45,158 bases of DNA, from positions 1 to 45,158 of the forward strand of contig JAZDLO010000146.1 of assembly GCA_043801935.1 (NCBI GenBank), written 5' to 3'. This DNA comes from JAZDLO01 sp043801935. Lineage in GTDB: Bacteria; Actinomycetota; Thermoleophilia; RBG-16-64-13. A model generated the notes under the pieces. It searched no databases. It worked only from the letters and a program-made list of their open reading frames with translations, and was not told the DNA's origin. Positions 33,061 to 41,266 of this stretch are shown one piece after another. Made by a program: the position numbers and the translations under genes. Every line of letters begins with the position of its first letter. Position 1 is the stretch's first letter.

Positions 33061-33469
33061 GATCCACGGCCCGCTCCCGCTTGATACGGCTCCGACGGCG
33101 TTTCTCCTGCAGACGCTTCTCGTTCACCGCCCCAGGAAGAGCGACCGGTATGCGCGCCGGCGCCTCCACCAAAGCGTCGCGTAACAGGTCGGCGAACCGC
33201 TGCACCACGGCCTCACGGTTGGCCATTTGGGTGCGATGGCGCTGTGACACCACCCGCAGGATCCCGTCCTTGCTGATCCGTCCCGGAAGGCGCTCCCGCA
33301 GCAGCGTCCGCTGCCGCGCCGACAGACTGGGCGCCTTTTCCACGTCGAACAGCAAGGTCACTCGAGTGTTCACCTTGTTGACGTTCTGGCCGCCGGGTCC
33401 GCTGCTGCGCGACGTGGTGAATACAAGCTCTCCATCCGGGATATCGAGCCCTTCGGTAACGTGTACCAT
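33044..33469 (-). CDS. arfB: Alternative ribosome-rescue factor ArfB (peptidyl-tRNA hydrolase)
   Basis: 141 residues. The GGQ motif is in SSGPGGQNVNKVNT (Gly26-Gly27-Gln28), which hydrolyses peptidyl-tRNA on stalled ribosomes. The C-terminal tail EKRRRSRIKRERA is strongly basic, as needed to enter the empty mRNA channel in ArfB-type factors. There is no codon-recognition domain, so it is not RF1 or RF2. ATG at 33469 is 33 bases from the divergent glycerate kinase gene. Confidence 0.93.
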   Translation of the reverse strand: MVHVTEGLDIPDGELVFTTSRSSGPGGQNVNKVNTRVTLLFDVEKAPSLSARQRTLLRERLPGRISKDGILRVVSQRHRTQMANREAVVQRFADLLRDALVEAPARIPVALPGAVNEKRLQEKRRRSRIKRERAVDRDLDD

Positions 33470-33502
33470 CTGCAGCGCCGTCCCCTTCGTGAGACTATTC
33501 TG

Positions 33503-34807
33503 ATGACGGTGAGATCATCTTACGACATCATGGTTCACCACGATCCCCAGCGGCTCCTGCTGACGCTCTTCAGGGCGATGGTGGAAAAGGCGACTCCTGC
33601 CCGCCTCCTGCCTCCATGCCTACCACACCCGCCTCGGGGTCGCACCCTCGTGGTGGGCGCGGGCAAAGCAGCCGCAGCCATGGCCAAAGCGGCGGAGGAT
33701 AATTGGACCGCCCCCCTCTCTGGGCTGGTCGTCACCCGCTATGGACATGGCCTCCCGTGCCGAAGGGTGGAAGTCATCGAAGCGGGCCACCCGTTCCCCG
33801 ACTCGGCCGGTGCCGGCGCCGCGGCACGGATGCTCGACCTGGTCCGGGGGTTGTCGGTCCATGACCTTGTCTTCGCTTTGTTCAGCGGTGGAGGCTCGGC
33901 GCTTCTCACCCTACCGGCGCCCGGGCTGACCATTGCCGACCTCCAGGATGTCAATCGGCAGCTGCTGGTCTCCGGCGCGGCGATCGACGACATCAACTGC
34001 ATGCGCAAGCACCTTTCCGCTATCACGGGCGGTCGGCTGGGCGTCGCCTGCTCTCCCGCCCCCGTCCGCACCTTCCTGATCTCCGATGTCCCCGGGGACG
34101 ACCCGGCCGTGATCGCCTCAGGCCCCACCGTCGCCGATCCCACCACCTTCGCCGACGCTCGTGCAGTGGCCGAACGCCACCGTCTGCTCCTCCCCGATGC
34201 CGTGCGCCGCCACCTGGAAGAGGCCGCCGATGAGACCCCCAAACCCGGGGATCCCCGACTTGCGAAGGGGGAGACCGTCATGCTGGCCACCCCGGGCGAA
34301 GCTCTGGAGGCCGCGGCGGCACGAGCCCAGGCCGCCGGCCTCGAGCCCATCGTGCTCGGCGCCACCCTGCAAGGTGAAGCCCGAGCGCTGGCCGCCGCAC
34401 ACGCCGATCTGATCCGGACTATCCGGCGTCGGCGCGGGGCGGACGGACCTCCGGCAGTGCTTCTTTCCGGCGGTGAGACGACCGTCACGGTGAGAGGTGA
34501 GGGACGAGGGGGGCGCAACACCGAATACCTACTAGCCTTGGGACTGGCCTTGGAGACGGCTGGGGGCGCCGCCCCAGGCGTCTTCGCCTTGGCGGCCGAC
34601 ACCGACGGCATCGACGGCACAGAAGCCAACGCCGGGGCCTTCCTGCGCCCCGACACCCTGCAGCTGGCAGCTGCCGGTGGCCTCGACCCGCGGTTGTTCT
34701 TAGAGGCCAACGACAGCCACGGCTTCTTCGAGAAGCTGGGCGATCTACTGACGACGGGTCCCACTCGTACGAACGTCAACGATTTTCGAGCAGTGCTCCT
34801 TCTCTGA
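33503..34807 (+). CDS. Glycerate 2-kinase (GckA/MOFRL family)
   Basis: 434 residues. Phosphorylates D-glycerate to 2-phosphoglycerate with ATP, in serine or glyoxylate breakdown. Motifs: LVVGAGKAAAAMAKA, VIEAGHPFPD, FALFSGGGSALL, DINCMRKHLSAITGGRL, LISDVPGDDPAVIASGPT, LSGGETTVTVRGEGRGGRNTEYLL, and the MOFRL end ADTDGIDGTEANAGAF with NDSHGFFEKLGDL. ATG 33503 and ATG 33530 are both possible; neither has a strong binding site. The gene is read opposite to arfB. Confidence 0.92.
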   Translation: MTVRSSYDIMVHHDPQRLLLTLFRAMVEKATPARLLPPCLPHPPRGRTLVVGAGKAAAAMAKAAEDNWTAPLSGLVVTRYGHGLPCRRVEVIEAGHPFPDSAGAGAAARMLDLVRGLSVHDLVFALFSGGGSALLTLPAPGLTIADLQDVNRQLLVSGAAIDDINCMRKHLSAITGGRLGVACSPAPVRTFLISDVPGDDPAVIASGPTVADPTTFADARAVAERHRLLLPDAVRRHLEEAADETPKPGDPRLAKGETVMLATPGEALEAAAARAQAAGLEPIVLGATLQGEARALAAAHADLIRTIRRRRGADGPPAVLLSGGETTVTVRGEGRGGRNTEYLLALGLALETAGGAAPGVFALAADTDGIDGTEANAGAFLRPDTLQLAAAGGLDPRLFLEANDSHGFFEKLGDLLTTGPTRTNVNDFRAVLLL

Positions 34808-34824
34808 CTCAGGTGGCCGGTGCC

Positions 34825-35211
34825 TCACCTCGTCTGCAGGATGCAGTGGCCCGAGACGGCCTCCATCCCATGGGCCTCGCAGTACACCATGGCAGCTTCG
34901 CACTCCGCCCCTGGTTGGAACCACACGCTGTTGATGCCGGATTCAGCCGCCTCTTGCACCACCCTCTCGCCCTGCTTCGGCGGCACCACGATCAAGACCC
35001 GATCCACCTTTTCCGGCAAGGCGGACAGGCTCGGATAGCAGACCTCTCCCTCCACCTCGGCCGCCTTCCGGTTCACCGGATACACCTTCTTGCCCCGCCT
35101 CTTCAACTCTCGGAAGGTGATGTTCCCGAACTTGCTCCTGTCCTGCGACGCGCCCACGACCGCCCAGCTTCCCCCCCGGAGGAATTCGTCCAAACGATCT
35201 CTACTCACCAT
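34825..35211 (-). CDS. CoA-binding domain protein
   Basis: 128 residues, a single Rossmann-like CoA_binding_2 domain (COG1832). WAVVGASQDRSKFGNITFRELKRRGKKVYPVN is the nucleotide-binding start; VDRVLIVVPPKQGERVVQEAAESGINSVWFQPGAE and a closing HCIL follow. Relatives bind CoA but have no known catalytic residue. It overlaps the HAD gene by 11 bases on the same strand. Confidence 0.88.
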   Translation of the reverse strand: MVSRDRLDEFLRGGSWAVVGASQDRSKFGNITFRELKRRGKKVYPVNRKAAEVEGEVCYPSLSALPEKVDRVLIVVPPKQGERVVQEAAESGINSVWFQPGAECEAAMVYCEAHGMEAVSGHCILQTR

Positions 35212-35878
35212 GATCGGCCCCCCGTCCGAGAGACGCTACGACTGCGCTTGTGAGCTCCACGATGGAGCCGAGCACCACCTCAGCCAAGCCGATCGCCGCG
35301 GTCGAGGGCGGGAACATGGGATTAGGGATGGCGATCACCGCCAAGCCGGCGCCGGCCGCAGCCTGGATCCCGCTCGAGGAGTCCTCCACCGCCGCCGAGC
35401 GCCGCGGCGATGCCTCCAGACGCGAGCAGGCTTCCCGGTACACGTCGGGCTCAGGTTTGCCCCGCGCCACCTCGTCCGACGAGACCACCGCGGTGAAGTA
35501 TCCGCGAAGGCCGGCCGACTCCAGTGCGTACTCGATGAGCTCGCGGGGGGAAGAAGAAGCCAGCCCCAAGCGATAGCCCGAAGCCAAGCCGGCGATGGCC
35601 TCTCGGGCCCCATTCATGAGGGGCAGATCGCGCGCGTACCACTCGCGTAGTCCCCGGATGACCCCGGTGTAGATCTCGTCGTCGGGCAAATCGATCCCGC
35701 ACCGCGTGCGCATGTAGGCGGCCCATTGCAGGGAGTTCGCCCCCATGACCGCAGGTTGGTCGTCATCGGTCCACTGGCCCCCGTGAGCCAGGGCGAAGTC
35801 GCGGCGCACCGCGTTCCATACCTGCTCTGTGTCGAGTATGACCCCGTCCATGTCGAAGATGACGGTATCGATGCTCAG
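35201..35878 (-). CDS. HAD superfamily phosphatase (beta-phosphoglucomutase-like)
   Basis: About 225 residues. The nucleophile motif is DTVIFDMDGVILDTE. The cap domain follows, then motif II LGLASSSPREL, the Lys in ARGKPEPDVYREA, and the acidic motif AVEDSSSGIQAAAGAG. The ATG at 35851 lies inside the nucleophile motif (after VIFD), so it cannot be the start. The frame continues to CTG 35878, which overlaps the stop of an upstream short ORF in CTGA with GAGGTGG four bases before. This gives LSIDTVIFDMDG, the normal N-terminus. The substrate is probably a small sugar phosphate, unproven. Confidence 0.88.
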   Translation of the reverse strand: MSIDTVIFDMDGVILDTEQVWNAVRRDFALAHGGQWTDDDQPAVMGANSLQWAAYMRTRCGIDLPDDEIYTGVIRGLREWYARDLPLMNGAREAIAGLASGYRLGLASSSPRELIEYALESAGLRGYFTAVVSSDEVARGKPEPDVYREACSRLEASPRRSAAVEDSSSGIQAAAGAGLAVIAIPNPMFPPSTAAIGLAEVVLGSIVELTSAVVASLGRGADHGE

Positions 35879-35976
35879 GGTCCCACCTCGAGTTCGTGCG
35901 CCTCACATCGGCAGCGGGCGACAGGCCGCCCGGGACCCGAGGTGGCTCCCGTCACCAGGCAGACCTTGCCGGTCAT
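35875..35976 (-). pseudogene. Remnant of a short-chain dehydrogenase/reductase gene
   Basis: A 33-codon ORF that begins MTGKVCLVTGATSG, the exact N-terminal nucleotide-binding start of an SDR enzyme (TGxxxGxG), then loses all similarity and stops. A good GAGGAGGG binding site remains upstream of the ATG. The rest of the gene, some 220 codons, is missing. Its stop codon overlaps the CTG start of the HAD gene, so the remnant may now serve as a translated leader that delivers ribosomes to the HAD gene. Confidence 0.6.
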
Positions 35977-35996
35977 CGGTCTCCGGGCCACCCTCC

Positions 35997-36617
35997 TCAC
36001 TTCAGGGACTTCAGGGTGATGTCCGCTTCGCGGGGGCTGATGTTTCCCTCGATGAAAGGCGAGAAGTGCAGTTTCAGGCTCTTGGCGCCGGTGGGAACGG
36101 CGAACACGACGAAGCTGGAGGCAGTCCCGCCGGCCGGGACCGGAGCCAGCGCGAACAATCCTGTCTTGGTGTCGATCGCCCGATAGGTGGAGGCGCCGTC
36201 CCCTTTCACCGAGAGATCCTCCGCTGTGAGGCTGACCGGCCGCGAGAGCGTGTTGACTACCGTGAACCGCACCACCAGGAGTTCCTCGCCGGCAGACGCT
36301 TTCGCGCCGTCGACCTCGGCTGTCGATCCCACCGCATCCACGGTGATCTTCCAACCGGCAATGGTCGTCTCTCGGCCTAACTCCGCTCCCGCAGGCGGGG
36401 CAAGAGACGCAGTCGTGGTACCACCGGCGATGCTGGATCCACTGCCATTCGCCGCGGTCGAGGGAGTGGTACTTGCCCCGTCGCCCCCATCATCGCCCGA
36501 GGAGCAAGCGTGAAGCGATAGTGCAACCGCTGCCAACAGGGTCAGGCGGACCGCGAGGCCCAATCGGCGTCCCTGAGACCCAGGTCTCGACCATCGCAGA
36601 TGTCGCTTGAAAGGCAT
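35997..36617 (-). CDS. Lipoprotein with DUF4352-like domain
   Basis: 206 residues. Basic N-terminus, hydrophobic LTLLAAVALSLHAC with lipobox Cys38, then a Ser/Gly/Thr-rich spacer to about residue 75. The C-terminal immunoglobulin-like domain has EELLVVRFTVVNTLSRPVSL and VVFAVPTGAKSLKLHFSP, the DUF4352 pattern of actinobacterial surface lipoproteins. The function is unknown; it should be anchored outside the cell membrane. ATG 36617 has GGGAG upstream. It lies 34 bases downstream of the YhaN-like gene. Confidence 0.82.
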   Translation of the reverse strand: MPFKRHLRWSRPGSQGRRLGLAVRLTLLAAVALSLHACSSGDDGGDGASTTPSTAANGSGSSIAGGTTTASLAPPAGAELGRETTIAGWKITVDAVGSTAEVDGAKASAGEELLVVRFTVVNTLSRPVSLTAEDLSVKGDGASTYRAIDTKTGLFALAPVPAGGTASSFVVFAVPTGAKSLKLHFSPFIEGNISPREADITLKSLK

Positions 36618-36651
36618 GCGATGCTCCCGTGTAGTCGCAGGCGGTCCCGGC

Positions 36652-39600
36652 CTACGACATTTTGACTACGCAGGTTCCCGCTCGTTCTTCGCTCAGCAGA
36701 TCTTCGATCTCGGGATGGCACGTGAACAGTAGTATCTGATGCTTCTCCGCGAACTCGAGAAGCAGCCGGGCGGTCTCCCGCCTTCGAACGGGGTCGAAGT
36801 TGACCAGAACATCATCCATCACCAATGGTATGGGCTCGGCCCGGCGCGAGAACTCCTCCGCCAGCCCCAGCCGCAAGCAGAGATAGAGCTGCTCCGCTGC
36901 TCCTCGGCTAAGATCCTCGGGCGACTTCGCCCGACCATCGCTGTCGACCACGATGATACCCTCCTCGTCCACGGAGCGGAGAACGCGCCGGTACCGCCCC
37001 CCGGTCACGCGCTCGAACATCCGCGAGGCCTCCGCCAGCACCTGAGGTTGGCGCTCCCTGGTGAATTGAGCGAGCGTATCCCGCACCAGAGCCGCTGCGA
37101 GAGTGTGGACCCTCCACCGACGCAGGGCGGAACCGAGATCGGTGCGCAATCCCTCGACTATGGTCTCGAGCCCGGGGATATCCGCCGATTCCTCCAGCTC
37201 TCTGCGCCTGCGTTCGGTATCGCCCTGGAGCTTGACGATCTCGGCCCGCTCCGCTTTGATGTAATCCAGTCGACGGTCCAACTCCCGTAGACGTTCCTCC
37301 CACAGATCGACCTCTCCCCCCGCAAGGATGTCGCGGAATGCGTCGGCCTCGGCCCCGGAGCCAATCCGCTTGACCAGAAGCCCCCCTCCCTCCGCGATGC
37401 GGCGCTTCAACTCCAGGCGCTCTTCGAACACCGACAACTTATGCAGGAAAGCCGCCTCGTCGGGCACGGCGGCCTGTGCGAGCAGCGATTCCCACTGCCG
37501 AAGCGCCTCCTCGCTCTCCGCCTTGGCTTGTTCAATCTCAACCTCAAGTTCACGTAGAGTTTCCTGAAAGGCGGCCAGCCGGCGCCGGCGTTCAGCCTCT
37601 TGGCGGCACGCATCGGCCAGGGAGAGCAGAGCCGACTCCACTTCCACATCAGCCGGCACATCCTCCGATGGATCGGCCTGCGCGATCAGCCGTGCAGCTT
37701 CGTCCTTCCAGGCCGCGATCTCCTGCTCTATGCGACTCAAAGCGGCACGATCCTCATCTAGACGCGATGCATCCGCTTTGGCCGCCGCCGCCGACCGCAA
37801 GTACTCCTCCGCCCCCTGACAGGACAGTGTCGACGGCAAGCCCCAGTCGTCCATCAGGTTCCTGAATCGGTGCCCCAGAGATCGGGCGTCCTCCCCGGCT
37901 CGGTCCCATCTCTGCTGGGCCTCCCGTTCTTCGAGCAGCAAAGCCTGCAGGCGGTCCTGGGTCCGTTGCAGTTCCGTACTTTGGTCTTGCCATCTGACCA
38001 AGCATAGCCCTTCTTCAGCCAAGAGCGCGTCTATCTGCTCCAACTCCTGGGGAGTCGGGAGTCGATCCAATCCCAGCGCGGCTGCTGCCTCCAGAAGGGT
38101 CGATTCGGCCCGGTGGATGTCGCCACGCAGTTGCTCCTGCCCGACGAGCTCAGCGTGTACGATCTGCTCGCGGTCCGAGTCGTGCGAAACGGCCGCCAAG
38201 CCACGAGAGCGCAACGCGATGACTCCTGCGATCCCGAAGGCGACCAGCGTCAGCACCGCCAAGACACCCGACAAGGTGGTCCGTCCGGCGGTGAGCGAAA
38301 CGATCGCACCGGCCCCCAAGATGACCCCCAGCAACAGCAGCCCCAGGGGCAGACGATTCGGACCCTGCGGCGATGGGGCACGGAGCGCGTCGCTCTCGAG
38401 CACGCGCGTCGTCGTTTCGGACGCGGTCACGCGACCCTCCAAGGCCGCCCGTTTGGAACTCACCTCGGCCAACCCCGCCCGAAGAGCCCGCAGCGCTTGC
38501 CACCGGGCCGCGAGCTCCGTACCGTCGGGAGCCTCCATCGCCTCCGTGGCGGCTGTCTGACGGTCCCGTTCCGATTCAGCCCGCTTGCGCAGAATGACGG
38601 CTGTATCCAGGCGCTCTGCGGCCTGCTTGACTCGATCGGCCGCCTCGGTCAATCTCGACCGCCACCTGCGGATCTCCTCGATCCGGGGAAGTGAGGTGTC
38701 GACCAGCGCCAGGGCCGGTTCGTCGACGTCGGTCCCCAACTCCCGCAGGGCCCCGCGTAGACGCTCTTCACCCAGCCGCACCCGGGTGTGCACGGACTCG
38801 CGCTCAGCAAGGCGATCGCGGTTGAACGGCAGCAGGCCCACCTGCTTCTCGACAGCAGGGCCGGATTCCCAGAGTCTCGGCTGCGACTCTGCCTGGAGGC
38901 TCTCGGCCTCGGCGGATCTACGCCGCTTCTGCTCCTCCATCCGCACGATCGTGCGGCGGGCTCCCTCCAGCGCCTGCTTGGCCTCCGCAAGCCTCTGGAG
39001 AGGATCGGGTATGAACTCATCGACCGGCTCCAGAGCGCTGAGCCGGGAACGGTCGCTCTCATTGTCGACCCAGACCGGCCACAGATCCACCAGGCGCTGG
39101 TGCGTCGCAACACCCGCCCTCGATTCGCGCTCCTGCTCGTCGAACTGTTGGAGCTGGGCTCCGACCACCGCCTCTTCCTGCAAGAGCTGGGGGTAGTGCT
39201 CCGACCGCAGACGGGCTTCCTGCAACTCCTGCTCCCGCTGAGCCAATCGTTCCAAGAGTCCGTTGATCTCGGCGTCCCGTGACCGCGGCTTGAGAAGCTG
39301 GCCGGTCGTCTTCTCCAGATCCTGCACCACTTGGCGGACCGAAGGACCGGCGCCCCCGACCCCGGCGGCGAAGATCCGGGAGCGGACCTGCTCGCCGGTG
39401 AGGGAGTCAAAATCGCTCAACTCGTCCAGGCTGAAGGCGAAAACGGTCCGGAAAGTCTGGGCGTCGACGCCTCCTATGAGCTGCTGGAACTCGGCGTCGC
39501 TCAGTTCCGAACCGTCACCGAGGAGGATGCGCGCGGCGTGTCCCATTTCGCGCTCGACCGTGACTTCGCCGGAAGCGGTCTGCAAGAAGACCCGCCCTCC

Positions 39601-39810
39601 ATGGCTGCCCCCGCACAACGGCGGATAGTGAGGCCGTTTGCCTTTGGTGACCCGGGGGAAGCCGAACAGCACCCCGCGCAAGAACGCGAGGAGGGTGCTC
39701 TTGCCGGCCTCGTTAGGCCCTTCGAATACGACCAGTCCGGCCGGCAGGTCGCGTGTCTCGAAAGCGCTCAGGACGCCAAAACCTTCCACGTACCAGCCTG
39801 TTACGCGCAC
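36652..39810 (-). CDS. YhaN/SbcC-like AAA ATPase with coiled coils and membrane hairpin
   Basis: 1052 residues. Walker A GPNEAGKST (31-39) near the start; Walker B PLVMDDVLVNFD and the preceding signature-like LSRGAAEQLYLCLRLGLAEE are near the end. Between them lie long Glu/Arg/Leu-rich coiled coils typical of SMC/RecN/SbcC ATPases. In the centre two hydrophobic helices (LPLGLLLLGVILGAGAIVSL and VLAVLTLVAFGIAGVIAL) form a probable membrane hairpin, a hallmark of YhaN proteins rather than SbcC. FAFSLDELSDFDSL near residue 130 is also typical. GTG start at 39810 overlaps its nuclease partner by 10 bases. Likely acts in DNA end processing at the membrane. Confidence 0.88.
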   Translation of the reverse strand: MRVTGWYVEGFGVLSAFETRDLPAGLVVFEGPNEAGKSTLLAFLRGVLFGFPRVTKGKRPHYPPLCGGSHGGRVFLQTASGEVTVEREMGHAARILLGDGSELSDAEFQQLIGGVDAQTFRTVFAFSLDELSDFDSLTGEQVRSRIFAAGVGGAGPSVRQVVQDLEKTTGQLLKPRSRDAEINGLLERLAQREQELQEARLRSEHYPQLLQEEAVVGAQLQQFDEQERESRAGVATHQRLVDLWPVWVDNESDRSRLSALEPVDEFIPDPLQRLAEAKQALEGARRTIVRMEEQKRRRSAEAESLQAESQPRLWESGPAVEKQVGLLPFNRDRLAERESVHTRVRLGEERLRGALRELGTDVDEPALALVDTSLPRIEEIRRWRSRLTEAADRVKQAAERLDTAVILRKRAESERDRQTAATEAMEAPDGTELAARWQALRALRAGLAEVSSKRAALEGRVTASETTTRVLESDALRAPSPQGPNRLPLGLLLLGVILGAGAIVSLTAGRTTLSGVLAVLTLVAFGIAGVIALRSRGLAAVSHDSDREQIVHAELVGQEQLRGDIHRAESTLLEAAAALGLDRLPTPQELEQIDALLAEEGLCLVRWQDQSTELQRTQDRLQALLLEEREAQQRWDRAGEDARSLGHRFRNLMDDWGLPSTLSCQGAEEYLRSAAAAKADASRLDEDRAALSRIEQEIAAWKDEAARLIAQADPSEDVPADVEVESALLSLADACRQEAERRRRLAAFQETLRELEVEIEQAKAESEEALRQWESLLAQAAVPDEAAFLHKLSVFEERLELKRRIAEGGGLLVKRIGSGAEADAFRDILAGGEVDLWEERLRELDRRLDYIKAERAEIVKLQGDTERRRRELEESADIPGLETIVEGLRTDLGSALRRWRVHTLAAALVRDTLAQFTRERQPQVLAEASRMFERVTGGRYRRVLRSVDEEGIIVVDSDGRAKSPEDLSRGAAEQLYLCLRLGLAEEFSRRAEPIPLVMDDVLVNFDPVRRRETARLLLEFAEKHQILLFTCHPEIEDLLSEERAGTCVVKMS

Positions 39811-41096
39811 GAGGGCGCTTCCTTCCCGAGGGCCTCCAATGCCAGCAGGGAGGCCGCCTCCAACAACTCGGGCATATCATCGTGAGCCGGCACCCCGCAG
39901 CGGCGCACGAGATCGGCGGGGGCAGTAGGGGTGAGAAGCCGGATGAGCTCATCCCGCCGAATCGAGTCGTCGGTCGCGGCCTCAGCCAGAGTCAGAAGAT
40001 TGGAGGCGAAGTCGTCCCGGGCTCGCACCCGGTCAAGGTCTATGTCGGGCCGGGTCTGGTCGCGCACGCCCTCCCACCAGACTGGAGGGTCGGCGTCCGA
40101 CAACGCGTCCTGGAGCTCGTGGAGCAGGTCGCTCGTCGCCCCGGCGGGCGCCAGATCATGGTGCAGCGGTCCCCGACCCTCCAATGTGGTCCGCACCAGG
40201 AGAGCGCGCCCCACATTCTGCTCGCGCAGCTCCACCGCTTTCCGTAGCAGTGCAGAGCGCAATCCCCCGAGGTCGGTGACCTCGCCAAGAGAGGTCACGT
40301 CCAGCCGTAGGTCGAGAAACCGGACGAGATCGACAGGCACGAATTCCAGCGAGCGTATCTCAGCGCCCTCGACCTCTACGACCGCCACCCCTTTGACGCC
40401 CGCCTCAGCCGGTTTTGGACTACGGCCTTGTGTGTTCCCGGGGTAGACCACCCATGGCCCCCCTTCTCGCAAGACCGCCGACCGATGGATGTGACCCAGG
40501 GCCCAGTAGTCGATATCGGCACCGACGAGGTCGGCGAGCGAACAGGGGCTGTACGGGGAATGGTCCGGCTGGTCACCGACACTGCAATGCAGCAGGCCGA
40601 TCCTGAGCCCGGCCCCCGGGTCGCGCGTGCCGGTCCGGGAGAAGCGCAGGGCCAGATTCTCCGTTACGTCTCGACGCCCATAGCTGAGCCCAAACACAGT
40701 GGCCGCACATCGGCCGGCGATCTCCACCGGGATGCCGACCACTTCCTCGGAGTCGAAGATGGTCACCTCGCCGGGCCAATGGCGGACAGCCGACCACCCC
40801 CCCAGAGGATCGTGGTTGCCGTGCACCACAAAGGTGCGGATGCCGTGCCCGGCCAGGCGCTCGACCCCCTCGAGAAAGCGAAGCTGAGCCCGCACCCCCC
40901 GTTGTTCTCCGTCGTAAAGGTCGCCCGCCAAGAGTACGAAGGTGACTTCGCGCTCGAGGGCCAAACGCACCACGGCGTCGAACGCCTTCAGCGAGGCGTC
41001 GCGTAGGAGTGCGGCAGCCTCCGGAGACACCTGCGCCAACCCTTGAAAGGGCGTATCGAGGTGAAGGTCGGCGGCATGTATGAAGCGAAACCTCAT
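39801..41096 (-). CDS. YhaO/SbcD-like DNA repair metallophosphoesterase
   Basis: 431 residues. The calcineurin-like metal motifs are all present: FIHAADLHLDTPF (DxH), LLAGDLYDGEQ (GDxxD), VVHGNHDP (GNHD), LLHCSV and ALGHIHRSAV (GHxH). The C-terminal half is the helical part used to bind the ATPase partner. ATG 41096 (MRFRFIHAADLHLD) with GGGAGGG just upstream is the natural start; upstream in-frame codons encode no conserved sequence. It is the first gene of the pair with the YhaN-like ATPase and is divergent from guaB. A TATAGT (41131-41136, minus) may be its -10. Confidence 0.9.
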   Translation of the reverse strand: MRFRFIHAADLHLDTPFQGLAQVSPEAAALLRDASLKAFDAVVRLALEREVTFVLLAGDLYDGEQRGVRAQLRFLEGVERLAGHGIRTFVVHGNHDPLGGWSAVRHWPGEVTIFDSEEVVGIPVEIAGRCAATVFGLSYGRRDVTENLALRFSRTGTRDPGAGLRIGLLHCSVGDQPDHSPYSPCSLADLVGADIDYWALGHIHRSAVLREGGPWVVYPGNTQGRSPKPAEAGVKGVAVVEVEGAEIRSLEFVPVDLVRFLDLRLDVTSLGEVTDLGGLRSALLRKAVELREQNVGRALLVRTTLEGRGPLHHDLAPAGATSDLLHELQDALSDADPPVWWEGVRDQTRPDIDLDRVRARDDFASNLLTLAEAATDDSIRRDELIRLLTPTAPADLVRRCGVPAHDDMPELLEAASLLALEALGKEAPSCA

Positions 41097-41239
41097 GTCC
41101 CTCCCGTCGGGGACGCTGACGGACCATACTACTATAGCGACGTGGATGGACAGATGGATGCCATGGCCCCTCCAAGCGGCTTCGGACGAACGGCCGGAAC
41201 ACGGAGCGAGGCATTCATGCAATCACTCGCCGTTTTCGC

Positions 41240-41245
41240 TAGAAT
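41240..41245 (+). promoter_or_regulatory. Putative -10 element of guaB
   Basis: TAGAAT, five of six matches to TATAAT. A start point near 41252 would leave a very short leader with AGGAGG at 41255-41260. No -35 hexamer close to consensus lies 16-18 bases upstream. Confidence 0.4.
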
Positions 41246-41266
41246 CACCAGAAAAGGAGGTAGAGC

